47,149 nucleotides of DNA from Elusimicrobiota bacterium (GTDB lineage Bacteria > Elusimicrobiota > UBA8919). The DNA lies in assembly GCA_040757695.1 (NCBI GenBank), contig JBFLWK010000013.1, positions 1 to 47,149 of the forward strand, given 5' to 3'. The translations under genes were made by a program, and so were the position numbers. This document shows, one piece after another, positions 1 to 9,196 of the stretch (the first letter of the stretch is position 1; every line of letters starts with the position of its first letter). The notes under the pieces are model-generated. The model was not told the origin of the DNA, did not search any database, and saw only the letters and a program-made list of their open reading frames with translations.

Positions 1-62
1 GCTTTCACGTCAATTTTTTATAGGTTCCTTTATAATATGTCTCAGCATTTATTAGCAAGCGT

Positions 63-105
63 GTCTGATGAATCAGACCACCCTATTTCTCATTAGAGAA
101 ATGGG
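63..105. repeat. Two small inverted repeats at the 3' end of the RhuM/Fic gene
   Basis: Positions 63-68 and 73-78 (GTCTGA/TCAGAC) form a 6-bp hairpin. Positions 81-91 and 96-105 form a 10-bp stem with one bulged T and the loop ATTA. The loop of the second hairpin contains the stop codon of the minus-strand gene (93-95). No U-tract follows on either strand, so it is not a clear rho-independent terminator. Confidence 0.5.
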
Positions 106-1010
106 AAATTTGCCAAACTACAGTAATTATTTTTATCAAGAAAATAAATGAAAAGAAATGAAGCGATACGCTTATTTCCGTCTGTAAACGGATGGTCTTT
201 AATCGTTAAATATAGCAGATGCGCAGCTTTTTCTTCAACACTTTTGTATAATTCCTTACCGTCAAATGTTTGATATAAGTTTTTTGTAATACTCTCTAAT
301 TTTTTCCCAACCTCTTGTCCGAAAAGTTCGCTTGCCTGTTTTTTGGATATAAGCTCTGCCTTAATACTGGAAATAATTTCAACGCAGTTTTCATATCTTA
401 AAACAAATGATGGTTTTTTCCCTTTGATAAGAGTTAATTTATTAGTATCGTATTGTTCTAAAATAGAAATTGATTTTGCATATTCCGATAATAAATTCAA
501 AATCTCTTGTGCCTTGCTTTGTAAAAGTTGATGTCCTGATTTTTCCTGAAGAAATTTAATAGTATTTTGCAATTCTTTAAGTTTTTCAGATTGTAAAAAT
601 AACCTTTTTTGATTAATGGTATATCCTTTTACAATATGCTCTTTTAAAACTTTGGTTGCCCATATACGAAATCGGGTTCCCTGTTGAGATTTAACTCTAT
701 ATCCCACAGAAATAATTACATCCAAATTATAGAAATTTGTCTCGTAAGTTTTACCGTCGCTGGCAGTTATTCGGAATTTCCGAATAACTGAATCCTCAAC
801 CAGTTCTCTCTCCTTGAATATATTTTTTATATGTTCGTTGATTGTAGGAATACCTTTCTGGAATAATACCGACATCTGTTTCTGTGTAAGCCAAACAGTA
901 TCTTTCTCCAATTTCACTTCAAGTTGAATCTGGTTACTTTTTGTTTTATAAATAACGATGTTGCCCTTACCGGATTTATTTTCGCCGATTTTAGTTTCTG
1001 TTGTCTTCAT
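93..1010 (-). CDS. RhuM family protein with C-terminal Fic/Doc domain
   Basis: The 305-residue protein combines a RhuM-type N-terminal half (residues about 17-180, including WLTQKQMSVLF, VIRKFRITASDGK and YNLDVIISVGYRV) with a C-terminal Fic/Doc fold. The signature HPFTDGNKR at residues 273-281 matches the Doc-like form of the Fic loop (HxFxDGNKR). Family knowledge: Fic/Doc enzymes transfer AMP or phosphate to protein targets, and RhuM/Fic fusions are a known but functionally unclear group, often in accessory DNA. The protein is cytoplasmic, with no signal peptide. It lies 18 bp downstream of the unknown gene at 1029-1514 and is probably cotranscribed. Odd point: after DKNNY the C-terminus is short and seems to diverge from the longer tail expected for the family, and the stop codon lies in a hairpin loop, suggesting 3' truncation. 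Confidence 0.85.
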   Translation of the reverse strand: MKTTETKIGENKSGKGNIVIYKTKSNQIQLEVKLEKDTVWLTQKQMSVLFQKGIPTINEHIKNIFKERELVEDSVIRKFRITASDGKTYETNFYNLDVIISVGYRVKSQQGTRFRIWATKVLKEHIVKGYTINQKRLFLQSEKLKELQNTIKFLQEKSGHQLLQSKAQEILNLLSEYAKSISILEQYDTNKLTLIKGKKPSFVLRYENCVEIISSIKAELISKKQASELFGQEVGKKLESITKNLYQTFDGKELYKSVEEKAAHLLYLTIKDHPFTDGNKRIASFLFIYFLDKNNYCSLANFPFL

Positions 1011-1028
1011 AATTATTTTACTTAAATT

Positions 1029-1514
1029 TCAATTACACTGGCATTTAGGACCCCAAATCAAATAAACTTCATACTTTCTCTTTAAATCTTTTTTTAACTT
1101 TTTCAAATTAGCCGTTAATGTTTTGTCAATTGGTTCTTCCTTCCAATTCCATAACGCCACAATTGGTTGTCTTTTATGACAACGCTTAACTCTACGTGAA
1201 CTTTTTTTAAGTTTAGAAGATAACTTTTCTATTTTTTTTGCAAAAGTACTAAAACCTGTATGATATTTTGGTTTCATTAATCTTATTTCAACCAATAAAC
1301 GATCATTAATATTCATATCTATATAACATTTTTTCTTCCCTACGTTTATTGTATCTTCAGTCCATATTTTAATGGGTTGTATTCCATCATTAAGCAAAAC
1401 ATGATATAAATAGCAGGTTATATCATTTTCCTGTTGAGGTTTTATTTTGCCTTTAGAATAACATTGCTCAAGTTTTTCCCAAACTATTCTGAATTTCTTA
1501 TTGTAAATTCCCAT
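1029..1514 (-). CDS. Hypothetical basic protein, possible nuclease fold
   Basis: A 161-residue lysine-rich soluble protein I do not recognise. It has no signal peptide or membrane helix. The segment CYIDMNI followed about 9 residues later by LLVEIRL has the D...ExK/R spacing of PD-(D/E)XK nucleases, with an upstream PQQENDITCYLYH helix that could supply the first acidic residue. This is pattern matching only. It is followed after 18 bp by the RhuM/Fic gene and lies 57 bp downstream of gatB on the same strand, so it may be read through from gatB. A two-gene accessory or defence-like module is an inference. Confidence 0.6.
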   Translation of the reverse strand: MGIYNKKFRIVWEKLEQCYSKGKIKPQQENDITCYLYHVLLNDGIQPIKIWTEDTINVGKKKCYIDMNINDRLLVEIRLMKPKYHTGFSTFAKKIEKLSSKLKKSSRRVKRCHKRQPIVALWNWKEEPIDKTLTANLKKLKKDLKRKYEVYLIWGPKCQCN

Positions 1515-1571
1515 ACTGTTTTGAATCTTTCTCTTTACTAAAAATTTTGGAATGATATTATTCTCAAAGTT

Positions 1572-3032
1572 TTATACCAGTTTCTTCTTCAATATCTCGT
1601 TGACCAGTTTCGGGTTGGCTTTGCCTTTGGATTTTTTCATAACCGCGCCAACAAGTGCGCCTATTGCCTGCTGTTTGCCTAACTTAAATTCAGCGACTGC
1701 TTTCTGGTTTTCTGAAATCGCTTCGTCAACCATTTTTTCTATTTCTTTTTCGTCTGATATTTGAACAAGTGCTTGTTCTTTAACTATTTCGGAGGCAGTT
1801 TTTTTATTTTTGAACATTTGTTCAAAAACGGTTTTTGCGATTTTACCTGATATAGTACCGTTCGCAATAAGTTTAACAAGTTCTGCGAGGTTTTCGGCAG
1901 AAACGGGTGAGGCAGAAATATCCTTATTTTCAGCATTGAGTTTGCCCAGCAGTTCTGTTGTTATCCAGTTGGATAATTGCTTTGCAATGGATTGGAGATT
2001 GGAGATTGGAGATTGGAGATTGGAAAGGCAATCCTCAAAATAGTCAGCAAGCGCCTTTTCAGAGATTAAAACACTTGCATCATACTCTGAAAGTCCAAAC
2101 GATTCTACAAATCTCTTTTTACGCGTATTTGGTAGTTCAACAAGATTTTTTTTGACCTCATTTAAAAATTTGTCGTCAATTTCAACAGGTGCTAAATCAG
2201 GCTCTGGAAAATATCTGTAATCGTGTGCCTGTTCTTTTGAACGCATAGAAATTGTTGTGCCTGTTTCTTCATTCCAAAGCCGTGTCTCTTGGACAATTTT
2301 TTCGCCGTTATTTAATACTTTCTTTTGTCTTTCTACTTCATAATTTAACGCATCACGAACTGCCTTAAACGAGTTCATATTTTTTAGTTCTACTTTTACG
2401 CCGAGTTTTTTTTCGCTGACATGCCTCAACGAGATATTAGCATCGCACCGCAGCGACCCTTTTTCCATATCACAATCAGAAACACCGATATATCTTAAGA
2501 TGGCTTTCAAATTGGTGAGATATTGATATGCTTCTTCAGGTGATGAAATATCCGGCTCGGATACGATTTCCAGAAGTGGGATTCCAGTTCTGTTATAATC
2601 AACAAGCGAATAGCCCAGTTCTGTAGAACCAATTGCGTGTAAAAGTTTTCCAGCATCTTCTTCAAGATGTATTCTTGTGATACCTATTTTTTTTGTTTTA
2701 CTGCCAACATCTATTGTTAAAAAACCATTTTTACAAAGTGGCAGTTCGTATTGCGAGATTTGATAATTTTTCGGTAAATCTGGATAGAAATAATTTTTCC
2801 GTGCAAAAACAGAATATTTTGCGATTTCACAGTTAAGTGCGAACCCTGTAAGAACCGCAAACTCAACTGCTTTTTTGTTTAACACAGGCAGCACACCCGG
2901 CTGTCCTGTGCAGACCGGGCAGATGTTTGAATTCGGTTCGGCACCAAATTCAGTTGAACACCCACAGAACAGTTTTGAGTTTGTTTTTAAATGAACATGC
3001 ACTTCTAATCCAATAACAGTTTCGTAATCCAT
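1572..3032 (-). CDS. gatB: Asp-tRNA(Asn)/Glu-tRNA(Gln) amidotransferase subunit B
   Basis: The 486-residue protein begins [23 protein letters not shown] and has the GatB hallmarks: [58 protein letters not shown] and [12 protein letters not shown] YqeY-like helical C-terminal domain follows. GatB binds the misacylated tRNA and phosphorylates it inside GatCAB, converting Glu-tRNA(Gln) or Asp-tRNA(Asn) to the amide form. gatA and gatC are not in this window. Length is slightly above the usual 475-480 because residues 337-348 ([12 protein letters not shown]) are an in-frame insert encoded by a tandem heptamer. The start codon lies about 8 bases downstream of the predicted transcription start, so the mRNA has almost no leader. 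Confidence 0.97.
   Translation of the reverse strand: MDYETVIGLEVHVHLKTNSKLFCGCSTEFGAEPNSNICPVCTGQPGVLPVLNKKAVEFAVLTGFALNCEIAKYSVFARKNYFYPDLPKNYQISQYELPLCKNGFLTIDVGSKTKKIGITRIHLEEDAGKLLHAIGSTELGYSLVDYNRTGIPLLEIVSEPDISSPEEAYQYLTNLKAILRYIGVSDCDMEKGSLRCDANISLRHVSEKKLGVKVELKNMNSFKAVRDALNYEVERQKKVLNNGEKIVQETRLWNEETGTTISMRSKEQAHDYRYFPEPDLAPVEIDDKFLNEVKKNLVELPNTRKKRFVESFGLSEYDASVLISEKALADYFEDCLSNLQSPISNLQSIAKQLSNWITTELLGKLNAENKDISASPVSAENLAELVKLIANGTISGKIAKTVFEQMFKNKKTASEIVKEQALVQISDEKEIEKMVDEAISENQKAVAEFKLGKQQAIGALVGAVMKKSKGKANPKLVNEILKKKLV
1991..2025. repeat. ATTGGAG heptamer x5 inside gatB
   Basis: Five head-to-tail copies of ATTGGAG (last copy ATTGGAA). On the minus strand they encode [12 protein letters not shown] in the linker before the C-terminal helical region of GatB, where related proteins have no such stretch. 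Confidence 0.9.
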
Positions 3033-3046
3033 AAAATATCAGTTTT

Positions 3047-3075
3047 ATTATACAAAATTATTGTTATTAAATCAA
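3047..3075 (-). promoter_or_regulatory. Sigma-70-type promoter for gatB
   Basis: Reading the minus strand, TTGATT (3075-3070), a 17-bp spacer ending in TG (extended -10), and a perfect TATAAT (3052-3047). The expected transcription start near 3040 is about 8 bases before the gatB ATG. Confidence 0.7.
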
Positions 3076-3095
3076 TTGACTTTTTACTGTAAGTT

Positions 3096-3124
3096 TTGTA
3101 AAATTTAATTATTCTTGATATAAT
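3096..3124 (+). promoter_or_regulatory. Sigma-70-type promoter for moeA
   Basis: TTGTAA (3096-3101), 17-bp spacer, perfect TATAAT (3119-3124). It is divergent from the gatB promoter. A start near 3131 leaves a 32-base leader to the preferred ATG at 3163. Confidence 0.65.
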
Positions 3125-3162
3125 GTTACCTGGAATTGATGGGTATACTTTACTCAGAAAAC

Positions 3163-4386
<1,224 letters not shown>

Positions 4387-4428
4387 GGTTTAATCGTTCC
4401 CTAGTTAGCGAGAACGTGAGAACATATA

Positions 4429-5586
4429 ATGTCAATCGTATCAATTGTAAAATGTGATTCATACAATGATGTTGGACCTGCAATAATAGAATCGCTAAAA
4501 CTTCTTGGCGGAACGGAAAAATTTTTTACCAAAGGGCAGAAGGTTTTAATCAAGCCGAATATACTTTCTGCAAAAGCGCCTGAAAAGTCGGTAACGACAC
4601 ATCCCGAAATCGTAAGAGCAATTATCAGAATTGTCAGACGAGTTGGCGCGATACCATCAGTTGGTGAAAGTCCTGGCGGGGTTATTGGCGGTGCTGAAAG
4701 ATTCTGGGAAAAAAGCGGTATCAAAAAAATCTGTATTGAAGAAAATTGCGAGATGCTGTATTTTGAAAGAACAGGAACCGTTCGCGTGCAATCCAAAAAC
4801 CCAAAAAACAAAATATTAAAATATTTAGAAATCGCTAAACCTTGTTTTGAATACGATTGCATCATCTCCGTCCCGAAATTCAAAACTCACAATCTTGTTT
4901 TTTTAACAGGTGCGATAAAAAATCTTTACGGCTGTATCCCAGGATTACGAAAATCAATGTATCATAAATTTGCACCACATCCTGACGAGTTCTCCGAAAT
5001 ACTTGTAGATATACTCGCAATTGTAAAACCTAAACTTTCTATTATGGATGCTGTGGTCGGGATGGAAGGCGAAGGTCCCGCAGCAGGCAGTCCACGAAAT
5101 ATCGGCTTGATTATGGCGTCTGATGATGCCGTTGCAATTGATACAGTGATGTGCCAAATTGCTGATTTTGATATAACGAAAGTTTATTATTTAAATTCTG
5201 CGGCTGCTTTAAAACTTGGAACAAACAAAATTGAAGAAATAAAAATTGTTGGAGCGCCTATTGAAAAGGTTGCATTAGCAAAATTCAAAGTGCCAACTAA
5301 TTTTTATCTGTATTTTATACCTAAACGGGTTGCAAAATTTTTCGGCAAATTTGTATCAGCGTTACCTGTTATGGATAAAAAAAAATGTACAAAATGTATG
5401 ACTTGTATAAAGTCGTGTCCTGTGAACGCTATAGCACTTAACGAGATACCCAATGTTGACAAATCAAAATGTATACTCTGCCTCTGTTGCAGTGAACTCT
5501 GTCCGGAAAATGCAATAAAAATAAGATACTCATTATTTGTTAGATTATTTTTTCTGTTAAGACAAATCAAACGAGCGTTAAAATAA
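4429..5586 (+). CDS. DUF362 domain protein with 2x[4Fe-4S] ferredoxin tail
   Basis: The 385-residue protein has an N-terminal DUF362 domain (residues about 1-290: VLIKPNILSAKAPEKSVTTHPE, VGESPGGVIGG, VPKFKTHNLVFLTGAIKNLYG, MDAVVGMEGEGPAAG) and a C-terminal bacterial ferredoxin module. Two CxxCxxCxxxC clusters lie at Cys320/323/326/330 and Cys348/351/354/358. This is a common architecture for iron-sulfur proteins of unknown reaction, presumed to be cytoplasmic redox proteins. It follows moeA by 42 bp on the same strand and may share its transcript, though no functional link to molybdenum cofactor is established. The ATG at 4429 has no strong Shine-Dalgarno sequence. Confidence 0.92.
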   Translation: MSIVSIVKCDSYNDVGPAIIESLKLLGGTEKFFTKGQKVLIKPNILSAKAPEKSVTTHPEIVRAIIRIVRRVGAIPSVGESPGGVIGGAERFWEKSGIKKICIEENCEMLYFERTGTVRVQSKNPKNKILKYLEIAKPCFEYDCIISVPKFKTHNLVFLTGAIKNLYGCIPGLRKSMYHKFAPHPDEFSEILVDILAIVKPKLSIMDAVVGMEGEGPAAGSPRNIGLIMASDDAVAIDTVMCQIADFDITKVYYLNSAAALKLGTNKIEEIKIVGAPIEKVALAKFKVPTNFYLYFIPKRVAKFFGKFVSALPVMDKKKCTKCMTCIKSCPVNAIALNEIPNVDKSKCILCLCCSELCPENAIKIRYSLFVRLFFLLRQIKRALK

Positions 5587-5591
5587 AACAC

Positions 5592-5620
5592 TTGACAAAA
5601 TCAAAAAAAAGTGTTATACT
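5592..5620 (+). promoter_or_regulatory. Strong sigma-70-type promoter before the pilin cluster
   Basis: TTGACA (5592-5597), 17-bp spacer, TATACT (5615-5620), preceded by an A-rich stretch. It would give a leader of about 210 bases to the HAMP-protein gene at 5840. Confidence 0.8.
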
Positions 5621-5839
5621 AATAGTGTTGAAAAATCCCAACAATCTTTGACTCCAACGATAAAAACACAGATTACGGAGATAAGTGATTCTTCGGTAAT
5701 CGCTGTAATCGTTCTTTTCAGCAAGAGGCTGATCTGCTTTCGGCATGACAATCAATGACCACGAAAACACGGAGTCACGGAATAGATTCCCGATACAGAC
5801 ATTCGGGAATGACATTACTTGTAATGGAGGACGACTAAA
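5621..5839 (+). other. Repeat-containing 5' leader of the pilin cluster
   Basis: The stretch holds no gene. It contains a potential hairpin (AACGAT near 5658 with ATCGTT near 5707, supported inside by CAG-ATTAC/GTAAT-CTG), phrases of the CACAGATTACGGAG and CACGGAGTCACGG repeat type, one copy of the 36-base palindromic element (5780-5815) and a GGAGG Shine-Dalgarno at 5826-5830. I see no match to a c-di-GMP riboswitch consensus. Confidence 0.5.
5780..5815 (-). repeat. 36-base palindromic element, copy 1
   Basis: On the minus strand it starts ATGTCATTCCCGAATG and ends CGGGAATCTATTC. The arms ATTCCCGA and TCGGGAAT form a stem. It is nearly identical to the copies at 31065-31100 and 35837-35872, differing only in the loop. 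Confidence 0.85.
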
Positions 5840-6436
5840 ATGGAAGAAAAAAAGGGGGGGAAGTTTCAGCGAAAACAGATTCTGATTAACAAAAAATTTC
5901 AGTTCAAATTTGCGGCAGTAATTTTGGTAACATTATTTGTTATGCTTGGTTTGGTAGAATGGGATATTTTTTATACAATGAAAACGATTCTGCCAAAGGT
6001 TTTTTTTATGGAAGAAATCAGGCAGGACCTCACTGCATTTCATTTATTACTTGCTGTAAAATCGCTTGTCTTTATGGTGCTGGTTGCATTTATCTCAGTA
6101 TATTTTTCGCATCGGATTGCAGGACCCATTTACCGACTTGAAAAAGACCTTTTCAGAATGATTGAAGAAAGTGATTTAACAAGACAGTTTCGACTCAGAG
6201 AAAAAGACGAACTGAAAGAACTGGCAGATGCATTAAATACAATGACTGCAAATTTAAGAACAAAACTGTTGGCAGATGAGCAGTTTCGTGAAGAAACAAG
6301 AGCGCAGATAGATGAGATACAAAAAATATTGAAAGAAAACGAGACGATCACATCAGACAACAGAAACCTGATTCTCTCAAAAATAGAAGCAATCTCAAAT
6401 GCATCCACAGTTTCACCGGTAAGTTTTAAGATATAA
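5840..6436 (+). CDS. HAMP-domain membrane protein
   Basis: A 198-residue inner-membrane protein with two transmembrane helices (about residues 24-44 and 68-92) flanking a short periplasmic loop. A HAMP linker follows (SHRIAGPIYRLEKDLFRMIEE..., about 90-142), and then a coiled-coil tail. It lacks the methyl-accepting or kinase output domain that normally follows a HAMP, so it is either a signalling adaptor or a structural coiled-coil partner. Similar HAMP-only proteins are known next to minor pilin genes in other phyla. The start is supported by GGAGG at 5826-5830. It is the first gene downstream of the promoter at 5592-5620 and 16 bp upstream of a prepilin gene, suggesting a pilus-related role (inference). 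Confidence 0.85.
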   Translation: MEEKKGGKFQRKQILINKKFQFKFAAVILVTLFVMLGLVEWDIFYTMKTILPKVFFMEEIRQDLTAFHLLLAVKSLVFMVLVAFISVYFSHRIAGPIYRLEKDLFRMIEESDLTRQFRLREKDELKELADALNTMTANLRTKLLADEQFREETRAQIDEIQKILKENETITSDNRNLILSKIEAISNASTVSPVSFKI

Positions 6437-6437
6437 A

Positions 6438-6481
6438 ACGCAGATTACGCAGATGAAAAACGCAGATTACGCAGATGAAAA
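6438..6481. repeat. 22-base direct repeat x2 over a start codon
   Basis: The unit ACGCAGATTACGCAGATG plus four A occurs twice in tandem (6438-6459, 6460-6481), and each unit is itself an imperfect duplication of ACGCAGAT. The first copy contains the ATG of the downstream prepilin gene; the ATG in the second copy (6475) is out of frame. Confidence 0.9.
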
Positions 6482-7079
6482 ACTTACTCGCTTAATTGCT
6501 CAATCGCTTAATCGCATCCGTGCTTACACGCTTGTTGAGATAATGATAGCGGTGGTGGTTTTAGTGCTTGGTTTGATTCCACTGGTGAAACTGATTGGCG
6601 ATGCATTGGTTTCTACAAGCGATTTGGGTTCAAGGAGTGTTGCGAACGAACTTGCACAGGATTTGATGGAAGAGATAAAGCAGCGGAAATGGGATGAAAC
6701 ATCTGTGCTTACTAGTTCTACAACAACACCTTCAGAAATCGGAATTACAGCAGCTGAAGCAGCGCAGGGTGAAACTGCTACCAACAAAACAACTTTTGAT
6801 GATATTGATGACTACAATGTTTTGCAAGACGCAAATGCTGAACACCCGCCAAGAGATGCTTCAAACAACACTCTCTCGCAGTACAGCAAATTTACAAGAA
6901 GTGTCACGGTAAGATATATGACATATACAGATTTGGGTGGAGGAACTGGTAGATTTGATCCAGCAGGTGGCACTACCAATTACAAACAGATTGAAGTACG
7001 GGTCAGTTGGACCTCCGGCGGTGGAAAAACACGAGAAGTAGTACACCAAACAATAATGGCGAACATTGCCAGAAGATAA
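6453..7079 (+). CDS. PilV-like prepilin
   Basis: A 208-residue type IV prepilin-like protein. The class III leader ends at Ala24 in RIRAYTLVEIM, with the conserved Glu at +5 (Glu29) and the hydrophobic helix IMIAVVVLVLGLIPLVKL. The -1 residue is Ala rather than the usual Gly, which prepilin peptidases can tolerate. The following LAQDLMEEIKQRKWDE and the pilus-exposed C-terminal half resemble minor pilins of the PilV/GspI type. The whole leader MKNADYADEKLTRLIAQSLN is encoded by repeats: the 22-base unit, then an octamer YGCTYAAT x3 at 6489-6512. The assignment to PilV rather than another pseudopilin is tentative. Confidence 0.85.
   Translation: MKNADYADEKLTRLIAQSLNRIRAYTLVEIMIAVVVLVLGLIPLVKLIGDALVSTSDLGSRSVANELAQDLMEEIKQRKWDETSVLTSSTTTPSEIGITAAEAAQGETATNKTTFDDIDDYNVLQDANAEHPPRDASNNTLSQYSKFTRSVTVRYMTYTDLGGGTGRFDPAGGTTNYKQIEVRVSWTSGGGKTREVVHQTIMANIARR
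6489..6512. repeat. YGCTYAAT octamer x3 in a prepilin leader
   Basis: CGCTTAAT, TGCTCAAT, CGCTTAAT in tandem. It encodes RLIAQSLN just before the prepilin peptidase site. Confidence 0.75.
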
Positions 7080-7126
7080 GCAAGTACTAAAAAGTGGTTA
7101 TGTTATTAGTGGTTAAGTGATTAGTT

Positions 7127-7495
7127 ATGGGTAAAGTGAAAAACTATACTGATTTATTGGTGTGGCAGAAAAGTATTGAATTAGTAAAGGAAGTGTATAT
7201 TATTACCAAAAGTTTTCCAAAAGAAGAAATTTACGGATTAACAAGTCAAATGCGAAGAGCGGCAGTATCAATACCATCAAACATAGCAGAAGGTTTTCTA
7301 CGCCAACACAAACCAGAAATAATTCAATTTCTATATATTTCACTTAGTTCTTGCGGTGAATTGCATACCCAATTTCTCATTGCTAAAGAATTAAAGTTTG
7401 TAAGTGATGAACAACTTAATCACTTATTCACTAATCACTTGTTTTTTATAGTCAGGATGTTGCAAAATTTAATTAAAAGTTTGAAAAATAAATGA
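7127..7495 (+). CDS. Four-helix-bundle protein (23S rRNA intervening-sequence family)
   Basis: A 122-residue soluble protein with the family signature: LLVWQKSIELVKEVY, FPKEEIYGLTSQMRRAAVSIPSNIAEGF and a C-terminal pair of helices. Members occur inside 23S rRNA intervening sequences or as free-standing genes in repeat-rich genomes; the biochemical role is unknown. Its 3' end overlaps the next prepilin gene by ATGA (7492-7495), implying translational coupling. Both the segment before the gene (7090-7126) and positions 7415-7437 inside it carry the same CTTAATCA-type octamer motif that also forms the next gene's leader. Its position suggests insertion together with the repeats. Confidence 0.9.
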   Translation: MGKVKNYTDLLVWQKSIELVKEVYIITKSFPKEEIYGLTSQMRRAAVSIPSNIAEGFLRQHKPEIIQFLYISLSSCGELHTQFLIAKELKFVSDEQLNHLFTNHLFFIVRMLQNLIKSLKNK

Positions 7496-8622
7496 AATAC
7501 AAAAACTTAACCACTTATCCACTTAACCACTTATTCACTTTTTCTAACGGCGTGACCCTTGTAGAACTGATGGTTGTTGTTGCATTACTTGCAATAATTT
7601 TCTTCCCACTGGTACAGGTTTTTAAGTCATTTTCAAACGCATGGTGGGCTGGTAAGGCACGAATGTCAGTCCAATCAGATGCACGGGATGCAATGTACTG
7701 GTTTGTAAAAGATTTAAAATCCGCATACAGACATTCTGTTGGGAATCTGGTCTCAAACGGCAGGCTTGATTCACCGGGTAGTTTAACTACAAACCCGGAT
7801 AATTGGGATACCTTAGCAGCCGGTGTGGTAGTAGAAAATTCAACATCAACCCGAGGTGTCTGTATTGGTGTTTCCCAAGGAGTTACATATTCTTCAACAT
7901 ATACATTCCAACTTGTAAACGGGGTTAGATATCTCCTATCAGGTAAGATAAGAAATACTGACGCGCCACTTGGAAAGGGAAGAATTGAGGTTATAAATAT
8001 AAGCGGGATACCAGTATATGCTTCAACAGAAACAGACCATACATCCTGGTGGGAAATAGTCACAGCCGATGGAAGTAGTGATGGCACATTCCTAATGGCT
8101 ACAACAGATACTGATTGCATTATCCGATTGTCTAATACTGGTGCTGTGGGCAGTGTAGCATACTTTGAAGATATTTCAGTCGCTCCTAAAAAAGCAGTGC
8201 TGGTTGAAGACCCTGATAAACCTGCTGAAACATGGGCGTGGAAAATCCCATATACAGGCGAGATGACAACTGGAACAGGTTATACATTTTTAACACAACA
8301 GGAAACAGGTGGTAGCGCACCAAGTTTGGCACGCTTTAGAATCCAGTACACAACCGATAGCTCAGGTAAAGAGCGAAAAAGAATCTGGCGACAACAGGGT
8401 AACGAGTTGAACCCATCAACAGGCTGGGAATCTATTGACTACAATCATATTGCGGAGTACTGCACCAAACTTGAAATCGGGTATGAGGTGTCTGATGATT
8501 TACTCAAAGAAAATGGCGCTGATAATGGTATCAGTATACATCTTGAATTCAAACGTTCTGCAGGTGGCTCAAAACTACAGCCATACAGTATGAAAACTTT
8601 TATATATCCACAGAGCCCATGA
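7492..8622 (+). CDS. PilW/GspJ-like prepilin with a large carbohydrate-binding-like insert
   Basis: A 376-residue prepilin-like protein. The peptidase site is Gly20|Val21 in NGVTLVELMVV with Glu25 at +5, followed by the hydrophobic helix VVVALLAIIFFPLVQVF. Residues about 36-75 (WAGKARMSVQSDARDAMYWFVKDLKSAYRHS) and the C-terminal part resemble PilW or GspJ. Between them, residues about 80-242 form a beta-rich block (LVNGVRYLLSGKIRN, GSVAYFEDISVAPK) that resembles CBM4/9-type jelly rolls. This is well above the usual length for minor pilins. The leader NLTTYPLNHLFTF is encoded by octamer repeats at 7506-7537. Start codon overlaps the preceding stop. Confidence 0.8.
   Translation: MKYKNLTTYPLNHLFTFSNGVTLVELMVVVALLAIIFFPLVQVFKSFSNAWWAGKARMSVQSDARDAMYWFVKDLKSAYRHSVGNLVSNGRLDSPGSLTTNPDNWDTLAAGVVVENSTSTRGVCIGVSQGVTYSSTYTFQLVNGVRYLLSGKIRNTDAPLGKGRIEVINISGIPVYASTETDHTSWWEIVTADGSSDGTFLMATTDTDCIIRLSNTGAVGSVAYFEDISVAPKKAVLVEDPDKPAETWAWKIPYTGEMTTGTGYTFLTQQETGGSAPSLARFRIQYTTDSSGKERKRIWRQQGNELNPSTGWESIDYNHIAEYCTKLEIGYEVSDDLLKENGADNGISIHLEFKRSAGGSKLQPYSMKTFIYPQSP
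7506..7537. repeat. CTTAWYCA octamer x4 in a prepilin leader
   Basis: CTTAACCA, CTTATCCA, CTTAACCA, CTTATTCA in tandem, beginning 14 bases after the start codon and ending just before the TTTCTAACGGC that encodes the cleavage site. Confidence 0.85.
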
Positions 8623-8635
8623 GAGGCAATTAAAA

Positions 8636-9196
8636 ATGAAAAATGACGCTTCGCTAAAATTAAAAATTAAAAAACTTTTACCAAGTCGCCAAGTCGCTAA
8701 GTCGCTAAGTCGCTACAGTTCAGGTTTCACACTGATTGAACTGATGATTGTGGTTGCAATTGTAGGACTTTTGATTGCGATAGTTGTGCCTAAATTCGCA
8801 GGTATAAAACAAAAAGCAACCGAAGGCGCAACAAAAGGCGCACTCGGTACAATCCGCGCTAATATCGCTGTCTATCGTGGTGAAAATATGAATACAGCAC
8901 CGGTTCTTATTACAAATGCACCTGCAGTAAATAACTGGGATAATACGATGCACCCTGATTTCAGAAACTTCTGGAAAGGCGATGATACACAACTACCTGA
9001 AAATCAGGTTGGCACACCAATTGCGCCGAGAACTCGCAGATGCTGCTACAATTCTAATATATATGTTTCAACAAGTGATATAACAACGAATGTTAATTTT
9101 GGTCAAGGTGGCTGGTTTTATGGAAATGCGGATGGTGAGATTCTTGTAAATACACCCAATACAGATTTGAAAGGCGAGCACTATACAAACTGGTAG
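8636..9196 (+). CDS. Type IV pilin / GspG-like major pseudopilin
   Basis: A 186-residue protein with a canonical peptidase site Gly30|Phe31 in SSGFTLIELMIVVAIVGLLIAIVVPKF and Glu35 at +5. A spine of KQKATEGATKGALGTIRANIAVYRGENM, typical of GspG and short type IV pilins, follows. The C-terminal globular part has a Cys-Cys pair (RRCCYNS). This is the best major-pilin candidate in the window. The Shine-Dalgarno GAGAGG lies 8-9 bases upstream. The unusually long 30-residue basic leader includes SRQVAKSLSR, encoded by an octamer repeat at 8682-8713. Confidence 0.9.
   Translation: MKNDASLKLKIKKLLPSRQVAKSLSRYSSGFTLIELMIVVAIVGLLIAIVVPKFAGIKQKATEGATKGALGTIRANIAVYRGENMNTAPVLITNAPAVNNWDNTMHPDFRNFWKGDDTQLPENQVGTPIAPRTRRCCYNSNIYVSTSDITTNVNFGQGGWFYGNADGEILVNTPNTDLKGEHYTNW
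8682..8713. repeat. YAAGTCGC octamer x4 in the pilin leader
   Basis: CAAGTCGC twice then TAAGTCGC twice, in tandem. It encodes the basic SRQVAKSLSR part of the leader immediately before the cleavage site. Confidence 0.9.

Noticed and set aside
1807-1828. A CAAATG-centred palindrome inside gatB (arms TTTTTGAACA/TGTTCAAAAA)
   Set aside because: It encodes FEQMFKN, which fits the native VFEEMF-type segment of GatB, so the palindrome can arise from ordinary coding sequence rather than insertion.
4401-4883. Antisense ORF of 160 codons opposite the DUF362 gene
   Set aside because: The sense frame contains clear DUF362 motifs and the Cys clusters, so the antisense frame is a shadow.
5621-5839. Possible c-di-GMP or other riboswitch in the pilin-operon leader
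   Set aside because: Hairpin pairing is possible, but the conserved riboswitch core sequences are not visible and repeats explain the structure.
6438-6481. Short direct repeats considered as a CRISPR array
   Set aside because: There are only two adjacent units, no spacers and no cas genes. The GGTTAAA, heptamer and octamer arrays likewise have no spacers.
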